Assembly (NCBI RefSeq): GCF_018614575.1
Contig: NZ_JAGGOJ010000002.1
Coordinates: forward strand, 124,001 to 188,000
Reading direction: 5' to 3'
DNA length: 64,000 nucleotides
Source: Streptomyces sp. ISL-10
GTDB taxonomy: Bacteria; Actinomycetota; Actinomycetes; Streptomycetales; Streptomycetaceae
The position numbers were made by a program, and so were the translations under genes. The notes beneath the pieces are model-generated. The model had not been told where the DNA came from, did no database searches, and saw only the letters and a program-made list of their open reading frames with translations. This document shows, piece after piece, positions 38,701 to 47,840 of the stretch. Positions within the stretch are counted from its first letter, which is position 1; the number at the start of each line of letters is the position of its first letter.

Positions 38701-39690
38701 GGGGCAGAAGACGTCGGCATGTCGTTGCACGGCCTCGTTCCGCTCGTCGTCCGAGTACAGGCCCAACGTGATCTGCGGGCGGCGGAATGCCACAGATTCC
38801 TCCTCCGCTTCGGAGTCCTCGGTCACCGCGCCGTGGACGCCGTCGCCCTGCGGAAAGAACTGCAGTTCCACGGCCTCCTCAGGGCGGCATGTGAGCACCA
38901 CGGGTACTTGCCACCTGTCCATGGCGCTCAGGAGGTCCTGGACCACCGCCACGCCCTTGGGCTGGGCAACGAGCAGATCCAGGGTGTCGACCAGCACGAC
39001 GGGACGGTTCCCGAGCCGCCGTGAACAGCGGGCGGCCGCCGTGATGTCATCGGTGGTCACGGCCGTCGGGTTCTGCTGTCGCACCAGCCCCTCGATGAGG
39101 TAGCTGGCGCGTACGAAGAGCGGCTCTACTCCCTCGGTCGCGCCGAGCCGGCCGTACAGGCTCCACAACAGGGACGTCTTGCCGCAGCCCGGTTCTCCGG
39201 TGATCAGCTGGGCGCTGCCAGCCTCCGCCCCCAGGGCCTTGTTGATGACGGACTGTTCAACGTCGCGGCGCACGTACAGCTGTTCCAAGGCGACGCGGCC
39301 CCGGGCCTCCGGTCCGGTCTGGGACACCACCGAGGCATCCTGATATGCGGCGGCGCTCAGCTGCATCATCTGCAGGTACGCGAGGTGTCCCTTGGTGGCG
39401 TGGAGCCTGCTGATCCGCATCAGCTGCCCGTCGATGCTTCTGAAACGGGCCTGGTGAGCGCCCGGCCAGAGCTGATAGCCAAATGACGAGTTCGTCATCA
39501 ACCCGTCCAGCATCTTTCTCAGCGCGTCGGGCTGCGGCACCGCACGGCCGTTGCACCAGTCGGAGACCGTCGTCGTCGACTTGCCCGACAACTTCACCAG
39601 CAGGGTCTGCTGCGGCTCGGGCCGGCCCGCAGCGAGTGGAAGGTCGAAGAGGAGAGCCCGCAGCAGTTTTCCGAACTCGTCCTTGGTCAC
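35731..39690 (-). CDS. Large STAND-type NTPase with N-terminal HTH
   Basis: A 1319-residue signal-transduction ATPase. The N-terminus (about 30-62) looks like an XRE-type HTH with STTTVSDWCNGRAVPQP. A linker with LYVRRDVEQ leads into a NACHT/AAA NTPase: Walker A GEPGCGKT (165-172), Walker B VVLVDTLD (231-238) and sensor VVLTCRPEE. The last 700 residues are a continuous alpha-helical, Ala/Leu-rich superstructure, probably a ligand-sensing repeat. No nuclease, TIR or protease effector domain is seen. I chose the GTG at 39690 with GGGAGGGG upstream. It is convergent with the kinase (4-bp gap) and divergent from the small membrane protein. Either an antiphage NLR-like sensor or a large regulator is possible. 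Confidence 0.8.
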   Translation of the reverse strand: MTKDEFGKLLRALLFDLPLAAGRPEPQQTLLVKLSGKSTTTVSDWCNGRAVPQPDALRKMLDGLMTNSSFGYQLWPGAHQARFRSIDGQLMRISRLHATKGHLAYLQMMQLSAAAYQDASVVSQTGPEARGRVALEQLYVRRDVEQSVINKALGAEAGSAQLITGEPGCGKTSLLWSLYGRLGATEGVEPLFVRASYLIEGLVRQQNPTAVTTDDITAAARCSRRLGNRPVVLVDTLDLLVAQPKGVAVVQDLLSAMDRWQVPVVLTCRPEEAVELQFFPQGDGVHGAVTEDSEAEEESVAFRRPQITLGLYSDDERNEAVQRHADVFCPDTLYGAGAAERLKADILGAVYQGLPVKEVCANPLYLRLLFDLYAPNPPLQQVDAGGLFDLVRVERVQRDARAGGEELMAGRGEPAGREGAAPVVEDGDSRADWDLTRTAQALARYMLSANTIEYRSGDAGDSLERLLPGVSRPRIGLELAELRRRGLVTDTPAGGLRFFHQTFFEFMAAEYLRTAGRGTAQLVTRMTTHPQDLVLAAVAGQLIPRADPGVNSALLRPLLEDEVLSDRALEWYADMRAPGAGDAAAAHTALRRASPHSLKRFVERLPGHVHPTGQRWVEDLTVVWPLTERQPALRRTLFAAVGRLASQHPDEAVEFVAGKEQRLSWWVKQGPQPLKTHKPAWLALFAALFPHDAEEALEWLNDVCRVLAGVGAYGIVADAVDQVEDCVRRISPAARHSGLRQLALPGFESLLDERPTKAPKGVADLERSVGRLWADAQPATEAVASKQLTAALLKGDRGAGRARLHGAGRLAALLSAERAQQAVGEVLDVRSPTVQTVALTHVLVPALLGPANGFRDAVDAACRAELATLPCPAKHADGSRNRAAWLTEAVEKAVEAGLGPDRLAALLPDDDTPTLWLSPGGLTDVLGAAAAAAHRPALAVLKTWADTAPKARTEAGWAVARISTSLLAHLTDDVLTHLVQDALHHQPLRELTTLVEAAAAASLAPPPKTMPEIEALTKDLRTSEQIQLWRTLVKHWSWLPPAPDAAARALAAGDSRYTSMLLLVEECASHSAWEWQQLEPLTEQLRKDIKTRPERQAGASSPHRALAVLLARRHPLAAAESGIALDTVLDLTLPAGETLGSVDASCARLAAEMLGRVAAAAPELAARGLVRAAQRLGNHPNGIADNFAKFTASTVGATLASLGAGARRRLVVDLAHSEPAMGHVAVTAFSMLAGTTSQPPTWYQALGNDTTLPPQIRSTVTSHLHRQRPDPLRRTVAGADDGGGCDGLASAAKPESPESSEGGWARYRADRCDHWAGIR

Positions 39691-39940
39691 GTGATGCACC
39701 CCTCCCGTGCGAATCCTTCTGCGGAGTTCTACCGCAGCCGACCCCGCTGCGGCGCCCTCCCACTCAACTGAGGGCATCCCACCGGATCCGCCCGGAATGC
39801 TTATGCACCCCGTCTGATCAGCCCTTATGTCTGCGATGCCTGCGCCGGAATCCACCGGACGAGGCAGGTCGCGGAAAGGGTCGGGTGCGGCGCCGCCAGC
39901 CGGCAGCGCCAACCGCAACCACCCGATGGGGGAGAGCACT

Positions 39941-40201
39941 ATGAACGGTTTCCACCTCACCGCCGCGGCCAACTGCACGACACCCAGCCTCGGTGGCCTG
40001 GCACTCAGCTTCCTGCCCTGGGTCCTGCTCGTTCTCGTCAGCGGGGCGATCGCGGGAGCAGCCGTGGGCTGGATCAGCCGGCGTGCCGGGGACGGCCGCT
40101 GGGAGGCACTGCGCCACGGTGTGATGGCCTCGGTCGCATGGGTCGGCCCTCCGCTGGCCGTGCTGCTGTCGCTCGTCAACCTGTTCAGCCAGTGCCGTTG
40201 A
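39941..40201 (+). CDS. Small two-helix membrane protein (86 aa)
   Basis: An 86-residue protein starting MNGFHLTAAANC. Hydrophobic segment 1 (ALSFLPWVLLVLVSGAIAG) is followed by a short basic loop (SRRAGDGRWEALRHG) and segment 2 (VMASVAWVGPPLAVLLSLV). GGGGGAG precedes the ATG. It is divergent from the STAND NTPase with a 250-bp intergenic region. Small membrane proteins next to NTPase sensors can be pore-forming effectors, but nothing here proves such a role. Confidence 0.7.
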   Translation: MNGFHLTAAANCTTPSLGGLALSFLPWVLLVLVSGAIAGAAVGWISRRAGDGRWEALRHGVMASVAWVGPPLAVLLSLVNLFSQCR

Positions 40202-40457
40202 CGCGACCGGTTTCGCACCGTCCGTGGGTCCGGTACGGCAGACCCGCGGACGGCTTTGGCGGCTGTGGCGGGCAACCCCGCACTCCAGCCATTGCTCGTC
40301 GGGGCGCGCGTGGGTGGTTCTCGTGTGCCCGTTGACGTCCAACCGCTGGTCCTTGCAGGGGCGATGCAGCGGCCAGGGGCGTGGAGCCAGCGTGTCGCCC
40401 CGCAGGCCAATCGGAGACGAGCAGGATGCCCTCGTACCTACGACCTGAGGAGTCCTG

Positions 40458-41027
40458 TTGCCCCGAGCCTCGAAGGCGCCGGTCCCCAGCCGCGCGCGCA
40501 ACACCAAGAGCGCGATCGAGGCGATCCTCGACGCTGCCACAGAGCTGCGGCCCACGCCCGGATATATCAACGGCACGGACTACGCGGACTGGTCCGTCGA
40601 GGCTACGCCTGTTCTACTGCGCGCGCTCGCCGACCTGGCCCAACACCACAATGAGGGCGAACTCGCCGACGACCTCCGCAGGTTCAGCGGACCCATGTGC
40701 TTGGAGCCGCTATACGACGACCCGTCCAAGAACTGCTCCCCTCGATCGTTCTGCGCGGAAGTCGTGGCGAGCGAGGGAGAACCCTGCCCGGAGCACAGCC
40801 CTGCGAACGCAGATGCTTTGGGCCGCTGCATCTACCCCGACCGGGGCAGGTTGTGCCGGGAGCCTCGCGTACATGGAAAGGACCGGTGCGCCGGGCACGT
40901 GAAGCTGTGCCTCGTGGTACAGCTGGACGGCACGGTGTGCGGTAGGCGGAGCTGTGGGGTTCCGAAGCACAAGCGGATTGCTGCGGCGTCAGCGGCTGAA
41001 GCTGTAGCAGTTCCTGCATCGTCGTAA
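40458..41027 (+). CDS. Cysteine-rich hypothetical protein
   Basis: A 189-residue protein with a basic N-terminus, a helical middle (AIEAILDAATELRPTPG, VLLRALADLAQHHNEGELA) and a Cys-rich C-terminal half. The Cys groups are CLEP, CSPRSFC, CPEHSP, CIYPDRGRLC, CAGHVKLC and CGRRSC, with several His nearby, suggesting zinc knuckles of an unrecognised kind. It starts at a TTG with GAGGAG upstream. It precedes the SNF2 gene by 210 bases on the same strand. I do not recognise the family. Confidence 0.68.
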   Translation: MPRASKAPVPSRARNTKSAIEAILDAATELRPTPGYINGTDYADWSVEATPVLLRALADLAQHHNEGELADDLRRFSGPMCLEPLYDDPSKNCSPRSFCAEVVASEGEPCPEHSPANADALGRCIYPDRGRLCREPRVHGKDRCAGHVKLCLVVQLDGTVCGRRSCGVPKHKRIAAASAAEAVAVPASS

Positions 41028-41237
41028 CACCAGCCAAGCGGGGTGGTGTTGAGCCGATCGTGGACGTCTGCCGTCGATCTTCGTCAAGGCGTTGGTGCTG
41101 CGTGAACCCGTCCGGGTAGTTCATGGCGACCTTGGTCCGACCTACGTTGCCTGTCGTACACGAAGTGCAACTATCGGCTACTGTCCGTGATCGCCTTGCT
41201 GCTCTGGTAAGGCCGTGCGCTCTTGTGAAGGTTCGTC

Positions 41238-44200
41238 ATGGCGACTCTCTCCTCCGGTCAGTCAGCTCGGGTGCCGCGTCCCTCGCTCGGAGCCCGGGTG
41301 GAGCTCAGTGCTCTTGATTCTTCGGTGTTCTCCAAGCTGCTGGAGAAGGCGCACGAGGCCCGGCACCTCACGCCGGAGCTGGCTGCCGAGGCAGCCGTCC
41401 GTGCTGGAAACGGTCAGCTGGGCGTGAGGGAGCTACGGTTGCTCCTCCTCCGGTTCAAGGGGGCGCGCCTCGCCGATCAGGCGAGGGCGGCGGCCTGGAC
41501 GGTGGTAGGGGCGAGGCCGGAGCTCGCGACGTCCGTGTTGCACTCCCACGCCCAGGACACAGGCGTCCCGACTGCCCTCGTGGTCCGGGACCTGAATACC
41601 GGTGGTCCTGAACTGTTCGTCGTGCAGGCCGGATGGCGTGACCGGGGTCGGCAGCTCCACGGCGCTGCAGCAACCCGCGGGACGAAGAAGGCAGCACTGC
41701 AGGCAGCTGCTGTGAGCCTGCTCGGTCACATGTCCGGCTGCGAGCCGGTGGAGCAGACCGGCTTCGCCGAGAAGGGCTGGCAGTCGGCGGCCCGGTACTC
41801 GGCCGGCTCGGCTATGGCAGCCGCTGACCCGAACTTCGCGTCTCGGCTGCTCGCCGCTCTCGCACAGCCGATCGTGGCCCCGGCCGTTGTGGCGGAGGTA
41901 GCCACACGGATCACCGCGGGTGCGCTGATCGCACGGGATCTTCATGCCGTGCTCTTCGACGCCGCGTCCTCGGCCTGGGACCCGGCCCGCAAGGCGGTGC
42001 TGTGCGCTGCTGCCGAGACGCCCGGTGCCGCGGTCACTGTGCTGACGTTGTACCAGTCCGCTCGCAATCAACCCGTCCCAGGGTTCAAAGAGGAGCAGAA
42101 GCCCGGAGGTGCGGTGCTGTTCCGGTCTCATGTCACGTACGTCACCGACGGCGAGACGGCGACCGTGACAGGTCCGTGGCGCACCAATAAGCGCGACGCC
42201 CGGGGCGCGGTCGCACTGCGCGTTCTGGCCGATCTCGCCGGTCTGCCCGTCGAAATTCCCCTGCCGAGGCAGCAGCAGGCCCCTGCTCCGGCGGCGAAGA
42301 CGACCGCTCCCGGCCCGCAGGACCGGCTCCTTGTGATGCAGGAGGGGGGTGTCATCAGCGAGTTGGCCTTCAAGGAGCAGCCGAGCATCACGGGGCTGGA
42401 GCCCCTGTTCGTGTGCGTGGCCGCCTGCATCAGCAACGGGCGGGTGCTCTCGGGCACTGGCCGCAGCGTGGGAAGGTCCGGTGCCCGCCTTGAAGCGGCG
42501 AAGCACTTGCTGAGCGAGTGGAAACGGACGAAGGCGCCCGCGCTCCCTGTTTGGCCGGGGCAGGACAACGTACCCGCCTTCAACGAGATGACCGCTCTCC
42601 AAGTGCTGAACCAGCTCAAGCAGAAGGGCCGGATCGCCAAGCTGGTCATCGCCGAGCCCCGGCTCGAACCGGGGGCCGGGTATCTCGCGACCGTCAGCTG
42701 CCGGGTCGCCGGACAGGATCTGCGGGCGGAGGCCGCCGGCGCGGCAAAGCGGCCGGCCCAGCGCAACGCGGCGAAAGCCATGCTGGACCTGCTGGCCGCA
42801 CCGCCCAGCATCCCGCCGCAAGCCGCTGAGCCGGAGCCGGATATCCACGACGACCGCGTGAGGCATGGGCCTGCCGGACCGGTCGCCGGAGCCGGTGACA
42901 TCACCGCCGCAGCGGCTTCCCTGGCGGCCCTGTTTCGGCAGGGCGCGGAACTCACCATCGACATCCAGGGCGGAAGCGCACGATTCTTGCTGTACAGCCC
43001 CGACGGCTTGCCCATGCAGGAGACGCCCCGTCGCCCGATCCGCCCCTGCACAGCCGCACTGATCCTGCCGAGCAAGGGAGCCGCGATCCGGCTGCAGCTC
43101 GTGGAGTGCTGGCACGTCCCGCTGCGTCTGCTGGCCAACGTGCTTGCCTTGGAGGAGGAACGCGGCAAGGAGGCGCATTCAGTCAGCGTGTGGCGACAGG
43201 TGATCCGTCTCGGGCTGGCCGTCGTGGCCGACGGCCGCGTCTTCCCGGAGCTGGCCGACGACGGGACGGACGTGTGGCGAGCCGGTCCGCTGACTGCCGA
43301 AGAGGAAGAGTGGGTCGGGCGACTCGCCGATGCCATGGTGCCGCCGGCGCACTGCGGCATGGTCACCGACACGAAGCCGCACCGACTGTGGGCCCCGCGA
43401 GTCGCGGTCCTCGCCGGACTCGACACGGTCGCCGAGGCGATGCTCCGCGGCCCGGGTACGTCGACCGTGCTCGGCCACGGGCCGTTCACCGGAGCAGTGC
43501 CCCAGCAGCAGCACACGCCAGCCCTCGTCCAGTGGGGCGACGCCCTGCGGGACGGAGCGGGCGCCGAGCAGCTGGAGCTGGTTCTGTCGGTCCGCGCTCC
43601 TCAGAAGGACAGTCCGGACGACACCGAGCTCCTCTGGGCAGATCTCCGGCTGCGTATGCCGGATGCTTCGACGGTTCATGAACGGAACTGGCGCCCTGCT
43701 GCGGACATCGCCTCCGACCCGCAGCTCGTCGCCCTCCTGCGCCGCCGGCTGCGTCACATCGCCGCCGATTGGGCCCCCGCCGAACGGCTCTTGGAACGCC
43801 CCGTCCCTGACACCTTCACTCTGCGGGCGGCTGAGGCCGTCCTTCTGAGAGGACAAACCGCCCACCGGCTGGAACGGGCAGGGCTGCGCGTGGAGTGGCA
43901 CCACGGATGGACGGACCGACTACGGACCCGTGCGGTACTGGAGCGCCGCCCGGCAGCCCCGGCCTCTGCAGCGCGCCCCCGGTTCGCCCTGGACGATGTA
44001 CTCGACGGACGCTGGCAGGTATCGGTGGCCGGCAGCGACCTGTCCGACAGCGAGATGGACGACCTCGCGAAGAACTCCGTGCCTCTGGCGAAGGTCCGCA
44101 ACCAGTGGGTGCTTGTCGACGAGGAGACAGTCCAGCGGGCAGGAGACCGCGTGATGCCGCCCGTCGCCGCCGACCAGGCCCTGAGGGCCTCCCTGACCGG

Positions 44201-45755
44201 GAAGATCAACATCGACGGCACCACGTTCGACTGCGAGCCGGCCGGCGACCTTGCCGAACTTGTGCAGTTCCTCCGCGCCGGTTCACGAAGCGCACCAGTG
44301 AACTCACCCCACGGGCTGTCGGCCACAATGCGCGACTACCAGAAGCTCGGCCTCGCCTGGCTGGCGAACACCACCGACGCCGGCTTCGGCGCCCTCCTCG
44401 CCGACGACATGGGACTCGGCAAATCCCTGACTGCCCTCGCGCTCCACCTGCACCGCCGCAACGGTGCACGTCGGCCTGCCGGGCCCTCCCTGATCGTGTG
44501 TCCCGCCTCCATGGTGATCAACTGGGAACGCGAGGTACAGCGGTTCGCCCCCACGGTGCCCACCGTCCGCTACCACGGCCCGGAACGCACTTTGAACGGC
44601 ACGACGGACCGCACCGTGGTGATCACCACCTACGAGACCATCCGCCGCGACATCGACGTCCTGGTCGCGCACCCCTTCGACCTCGTCATCGCCGACGAAG
44701 CGCAGCTGATCAAGAACCACCGGACCGGTACGGCCATGGCCATGCGACGCCTCCAGTCCCAGATCCGCATCGCCCTGTCGGGGACCCCCGTCGAAAACAA
44801 CCTCAACGACGCCTGGTCCCTGATGGACTGGCTCAACCCCGGCCTGTTCGGATCGCTGCGAACTTTCCGGGAGCAGTTCGGCAAGCCGATCGAAGCCAAC
44901 ATCACCGACACCGAGCTGACTGACCGTCTCGCCGGCCTCCTCAAAGCCTTCATGCTCCGTCGGCGCAAGAGCGACCCCGGAGTCCTGCCCGAACTCCCGC
45001 CCAAGGTCCACAGCCCGCGAATCGTCACGCTGACGCCCGAGCAGGCCGCCCTCTACCAGCAAGTTGCCGACGAAACGCTCCGTGAGATCCGTGCCGCCGA
45101 AGGAATCGCACGCAAGGGCCTTCTGCTCAAGCTCTTCGACCAGCTGCAGAAGATCTGCAACGCGCCCGAGCACTTCCTGGACGAACCGCTCGACGACGTG
45201 TACGACCCCGAACAGGCTGCCGCCCGCTCCGGCAAGCTCGCGGCCCTCGACGACCTCCTGCCCGTCCTTCGCGACCCGGACGAGTCCTGCCTCATCTTCA
45301 CCCGCTACCGGGCGATGGCCCACCGCCTCGTCCACCACCTCCAACGCCACGGCATCAACCCGCTCTACCTCAGCGGCGACATCTCCGCCGGCCGCGACCG
45401 ACAACGCATCATCGACACCTTCCAAAACCGCCCCGGTCAAACCATGGTCATCACTGTCAAGGCCGGCGGCACCGGCCTCACGCTCACGCAGGCCAGCCAC
45501 GTCATCCTCTTCGACCGCCCCTGGAACCCGGCCAAGGAAAGCCAGGCCATCGATCGAGCGCACCGCCTCGGCCAGACCCGCACCGTCACCGTCCACCAGC
45601 TCACCACCGAGAACACCCTCGAAGACCGAGTCGACGAACTCCTCCGCCACAAACGCGCCCTGGCCGACGCCATCCTCACCAGCGACAGCTCCGCCCTCAG
45701 CGAGCTCACCGACGACGAAATCTGCGAGCTGATCGCCCTGGGAGCCCGACGATGA
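41238..45755 (+). CDS. SNF2-family DNA/RNA-stimulated ATPase with four dsRBM-like repeats
   Basis: A 1505-residue protein. The C-terminal 480 residues are a typical SNF2/Rad54-like motor: DDMGLGKS (K1062), IADEAQLIKN (D1153), SGTPVENNL, VKAGGTGLTLTQA and IDRAHRLGQT. Before it lies an SNF2_assoc (DUF3670)-like region (about 760-1000). The N-terminal third is unusual: four segments (about 109-166, 290-334, 384-431, 448-523) each end with the double-stranded-RNA-binding pattern of strand-strand then a K/R-rich turn and an AA-containing helix, for example ATRGTKKAALQAAAVSLL and AKRPAQRNAAKAMLDLLA. The stop overlaps the SWIM gene (ATGA). SNF2-SWIM pairs are common in Streptomyces; the dsRBM-like array is not usual in my experience. 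Confidence 0.85.
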   Translation: MATLSSGQSARVPRPSLGARVELSALDSSVFSKLLEKAHEARHLTPELAAEAAVRAGNGQLGVRELRLLLLRFKGARLADQARAAAWTVVGARPELATSVLHSHAQDTGVPTALVVRDLNTGGPELFVVQAGWRDRGRQLHGAAATRGTKKAALQAAAVSLLGHMSGCEPVEQTGFAEKGWQSAARYSAGSAMAAADPNFASRLLAALAQPIVAPAVVAEVATRITAGALIARDLHAVLFDAASSAWDPARKAVLCAAAETPGAAVTVLTLYQSARNQPVPGFKEEQKPGGAVLFRSHVTYVTDGETATVTGPWRTNKRDARGAVALRVLADLAGLPVEIPLPRQQQAPAPAAKTTAPGPQDRLLVMQEGGVISELAFKEQPSITGLEPLFVCVAACISNGRVLSGTGRSVGRSGARLEAAKHLLSEWKRTKAPALPVWPGQDNVPAFNEMTALQVLNQLKQKGRIAKLVIAEPRLEPGAGYLATVSCRVAGQDLRAEAAGAAKRPAQRNAAKAMLDLLAAPPSIPPQAAEPEPDIHDDRVRHGPAGPVAGAGDITAAAASLAALFRQGAELTIDIQGGSARFLLYSPDGLPMQETPRRPIRPCTAALILPSKGAAIRLQLVECWHVPLRLLANVLALEEERGKEAHSVSVWRQVIRLGLAVVADGRVFPELADDGTDVWRAGPLTAEEEEWVGRLADAMVPPAHCGMVTDTKPHRLWAPRVAVLAGLDTVAEAMLRGPGTSTVLGHGPFTGAVPQQQHTPALVQWGDALRDGAGAEQLELVLSVRAPQKDSPDDTELLWADLRLRMPDASTVHERNWRPAADIASDPQLVALLRRRLRHIAADWAPAERLLERPVPDTFTLRAAEAVLLRGQTAHRLERAGLRVEWHHGWTDRLRTRAVLERRPAAPASAARPRFALDDVLDGRWQVSVAGSDLSDSEMDDLAKNSVPLAKVRNQWVLVDEETVQRAGDRVMPPVAADQALRASLTGKINIDGTTFDCEPAGDLAELVQFLRAGSRSAPVNSPHGLSATMRDYQKLGLAWLANTTDAGFGALLADDMGLGKSLTALALHLHRRNGARRPAGPSLIVCPASMVINWEREVQRFAPTVPTVRYHGPERTLNGTTDRTVVITTYETIRRDIDVLVAHPFDLVIADEAQLIKNHRTGTAMAMRRLQSQIRIALSGTPVENNLNDAWSLMDWLNPGLFGSLRTFREQFGKPIEANITDTELTDRLAGLLKAFMLRRRKSDPGVLPELPPKVHSPRIVTLTPEQAALYQQVADETLREIRAAEGIARKGLLLKLFDQLQKICNAPEHFLDEPLDDVYDPEQAAARSGKLAALDDLLPVLRDPDESCLIFTRYRAMAHRLVHHLQRHGINPLYLSGDISAGRDRQRIIDTFQNRPGQTMVITVKAGGTGLTLTQASHVILFDRPWNPAKESQAIDRAHRLGQTRTVTVHQLTTENTLEDRVDELLRHKRALADAILTSDSSALSELTDDEICELIALGARR

Positions 45756-46636
45756 ACAACACCAACCTCTGGGCCGACCACTTCAGCACTGCTGCCAGCG
45801 CCGCCATCGCCGACCAGGAAACCTACCTCGCCGGCCGAGCGGACCTGGACGAGCGAGGCATCGAGCGCTTCCTGATCTCACCCGGACGCATCTCCGGCCT
45901 GGTGACCGCACGCAACACCGGCGCGGAACTCCACGTCACCATCACCCTGCCGGTCCTCACCTCCGACCAGGCGGCCAACCTCCGAACAGCAACGCCCCAG
46001 TGCGTGCACCACGAAGCCGGCGGCGACGCACTGCCCGACTGCCTGGCCGAGCCCGCCCACACCGGCGGCGTGAACGTACTCCCGGATCCCGCCCAGCTCC
46101 GCTTCGTCTGCACCTGCCCGGCGACCTCCCCCTGCCGGCACGCAGCAGCCCTCGCCCATGCACTCATCGACCGGCTGCGCACCCACCCAGGAGACCTCGC
46201 CGTCCTGCGCGGCCTGCGCCAGCCCTCACACCCGGCCCAGGACATCCCCGCCGCGGACACGAGCGCCGACACCAGAACGAAGACCCGGCTCTCGGCACAC
46301 CACGCCTGGGCCTGGTATCGGGAATGCACCGACCTGCCCCCCATCCCCACCTACTCGCCCTCACTCTCCAACGAGCCGCCCAGCCCCCCAGCCTGGTCTC
46401 CGCCACCCCCGCCCGCACCCACCAGCGAGCACCTGCGCGCCCTCGTCAACGATGCCGCGACCCATGCCACGGACTTCCTCCGCAGCGGAACGCCGCTGGA
46501 ATGCGCCTGGGACACAGACGCCGTCCGTCTCGCCTCCCGAATCCCGCACATCCGCATCTCAGACATCGCCGACCGTCTGGGCCTCGACATCGCGGAGCTA
46601 CGCGACCGGATCACCGCCGCCCGTACGTCGGCCTAA
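45752..46636 (+). CDS. SWIM zinc-finger protein, partner of the SNF2 protein
   Basis: A 294-residue protein. The SWIM finger is CTCPATSPCRHA (C120, C122, C128, H130; CxCxnCxH), followed by an ALAHALIDRL helix. The N-terminal half (YLAGRADLDERGIERFLI, ISGLVTARNTGAELHVTI) resembles the region before SWIM motifs in SNF2 partners. The C-terminus is Pro-rich, then ends with a helical segment. The ATG lies in the stop of the SNF2 gene (ATGA), so the two are coupled and likely act as one complex. SWIM fingers bind DNA or protein. Confidence 0.85.
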   Translation: MNNTNLWADHFSTAASAAIADQETYLAGRADLDERGIERFLISPGRISGLVTARNTGAELHVTITLPVLTSDQAANLRTATPQCVHHEAGGDALPDCLAEPAHTGGVNVLPDPAQLRFVCTCPATSPCRHAAALAHALIDRLRTHPGDLAVLRGLRQPSHPAQDIPAADTSADTRTKTRLSAHHAWAWYRECTDLPPIPTYSPSLSNEPPSPPAWSPPPPPAPTSEHLRALVNDAATHATDFLRSGTPLECAWDTDAVRLASRIPHIRISDIADRLGLDIAELRDRITAARTSA

Positions 46637-46844
46637 CGGCAGAACCCTGACGGAACCCGCTCCGCGATGGTGCCCATGAGAATCCGACAGCGCATCCATC
46701 ACGTGAGTCAGGTGTCAGCGGCCGAGCTGGCAGCAGTAGTCGTCGACTCGGGCGGCATCGGATGCAGAGGCGGCTGGGAGGCTGTCTGGAAATAACCCTC
46801 CGTTCGAGAGCGTTACCGCTCGACGATCACGAGCGCGGAGGTGG

Positions 46845-47727
46845 CTGGACCTGAAACTGTTCGACACGAGGAACGGCGTGACCGAGGTCATGCCGTGGCT
46901 GGCTGAGGCTGAGGCCGATGTGCAGGCGCTCGTCGAGAGTGCGATGGAGCCGATGCTTGGGGTCCGCTTCCTGGCCACCGAGTACAGCACCGGCCCCGTC
47001 CACGGCGGGCGCATCGACTCGCTCGGGCTGGACGAGAACGGCTCGCCGGTGATCGTCGAGTACAAGCGGGGCGTTGACTCGGGTGTTATCAACCAGGGCC
47101 TGTTCTACCTCAGCTGGCTCATGGATCACCGGGCAGAGTTCGAGCGCCTGGCCCGCGACCGGCTCGGGGCCACGGCCGCGGCCCAGGTGCTGTGGAGCGG
47201 ACCGAGGCTGATCTGCGTCGCTGGCGACTTCACCCGCTACGACGTTCATGCCGTGCGCGAGCACCGGCGCAGCATCGACCTGGTCCGTTACCGGCTCTTC
47301 GGCAACGACCTGCTCGGCCTTGAGACTGTGGCCTCGGTCAGCGGCCGGTCGCCAGTCACCCGACGCGTTCGCCGGCAGGGGACCGGGCCTTGGGGGCGGC
47401 GGCCACGGCACGGCCCTGGTTGAGCTGGCGCAGGCGGTCGACGAGTCGCTGCTAGGGCTGGGCGACGGCGTGAACTATGTCCAGCGCAAGATGTACCGGG
47501 CGTACCAGCGCCTGCGGAACTTCGCCTGCGTGTGCCCGCCCCAGAGGACCAAGCTCCTCGTCTATCTCAAGGTTGACCCGAAGCAGGTCGACCTCGTCCC
47601 TGGGTTCACCCGGGACGTGACGGGTCTCGGTCACCACGGCACGGGCGACCTGGAGGTGCAGCTGCGCACCCTCCGGGATGTGGAGCGCGCCCAGGACCTG
47701 TTCCGCATGAGCTACGCGGCGGCGTGA
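46845..47727 (+). pseudogene. NucS/DUF91-type nuclease with DUF5655 domain, frameshifted
   Basis: The first frame encodes an endonuclease-like domain with GGRIDSLGLDENGSPVIVEYK (D and E-x-K catalytic pattern) followed by a helical segment to about 47370. It then runs out of frame into an Arg-rich tail ending at 47423. A second frame from about 47375 to 47727 encodes the DUF5655-like end (VELAQAVDESLLGLGDG, YRAYQRLRNFACVCPP, VYLKVDPKQVDLVPG). The shift falls in the G-rich run around 47370-47400. The start is uncertain; GGAGG at 46837 suits a non-canonical CTG at 46851, otherwise the GTG at 46878. It could be a sequencing indel. Confidence 0.75.
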
Positions 47728-47840
47728 AGCGCTAACGGCTCCGAGCCGATCGCGTTTCCACGCGTCAATTCGATGGTCGTCTCGGTGATGCCTCTCGACG
47801 TACGGGCAGGTAGTGGCGGTGGACCATCAATCATCCGCGA

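Noticed and set aside
40202..40457. Further small gene between the membrane protein and the Cys-rich gene
   Set aside because: Open frames overlap in several phases and none has a start with a ribosome-binding site.
23570..46636. BREX, DISARM or Zorya system
   Set aside because: A SNF2 protein, a kinase and methyltransferases are present, but the defining genes (pglZ/brxC, drmA/drmB, zorA/zorB) are absent.
46664..46800. Roughly 42-codon plus-strand frame after the SWIM gene
   Set aside because: Translates, but has no ribosome-binding site, family resemblance or coding bias.
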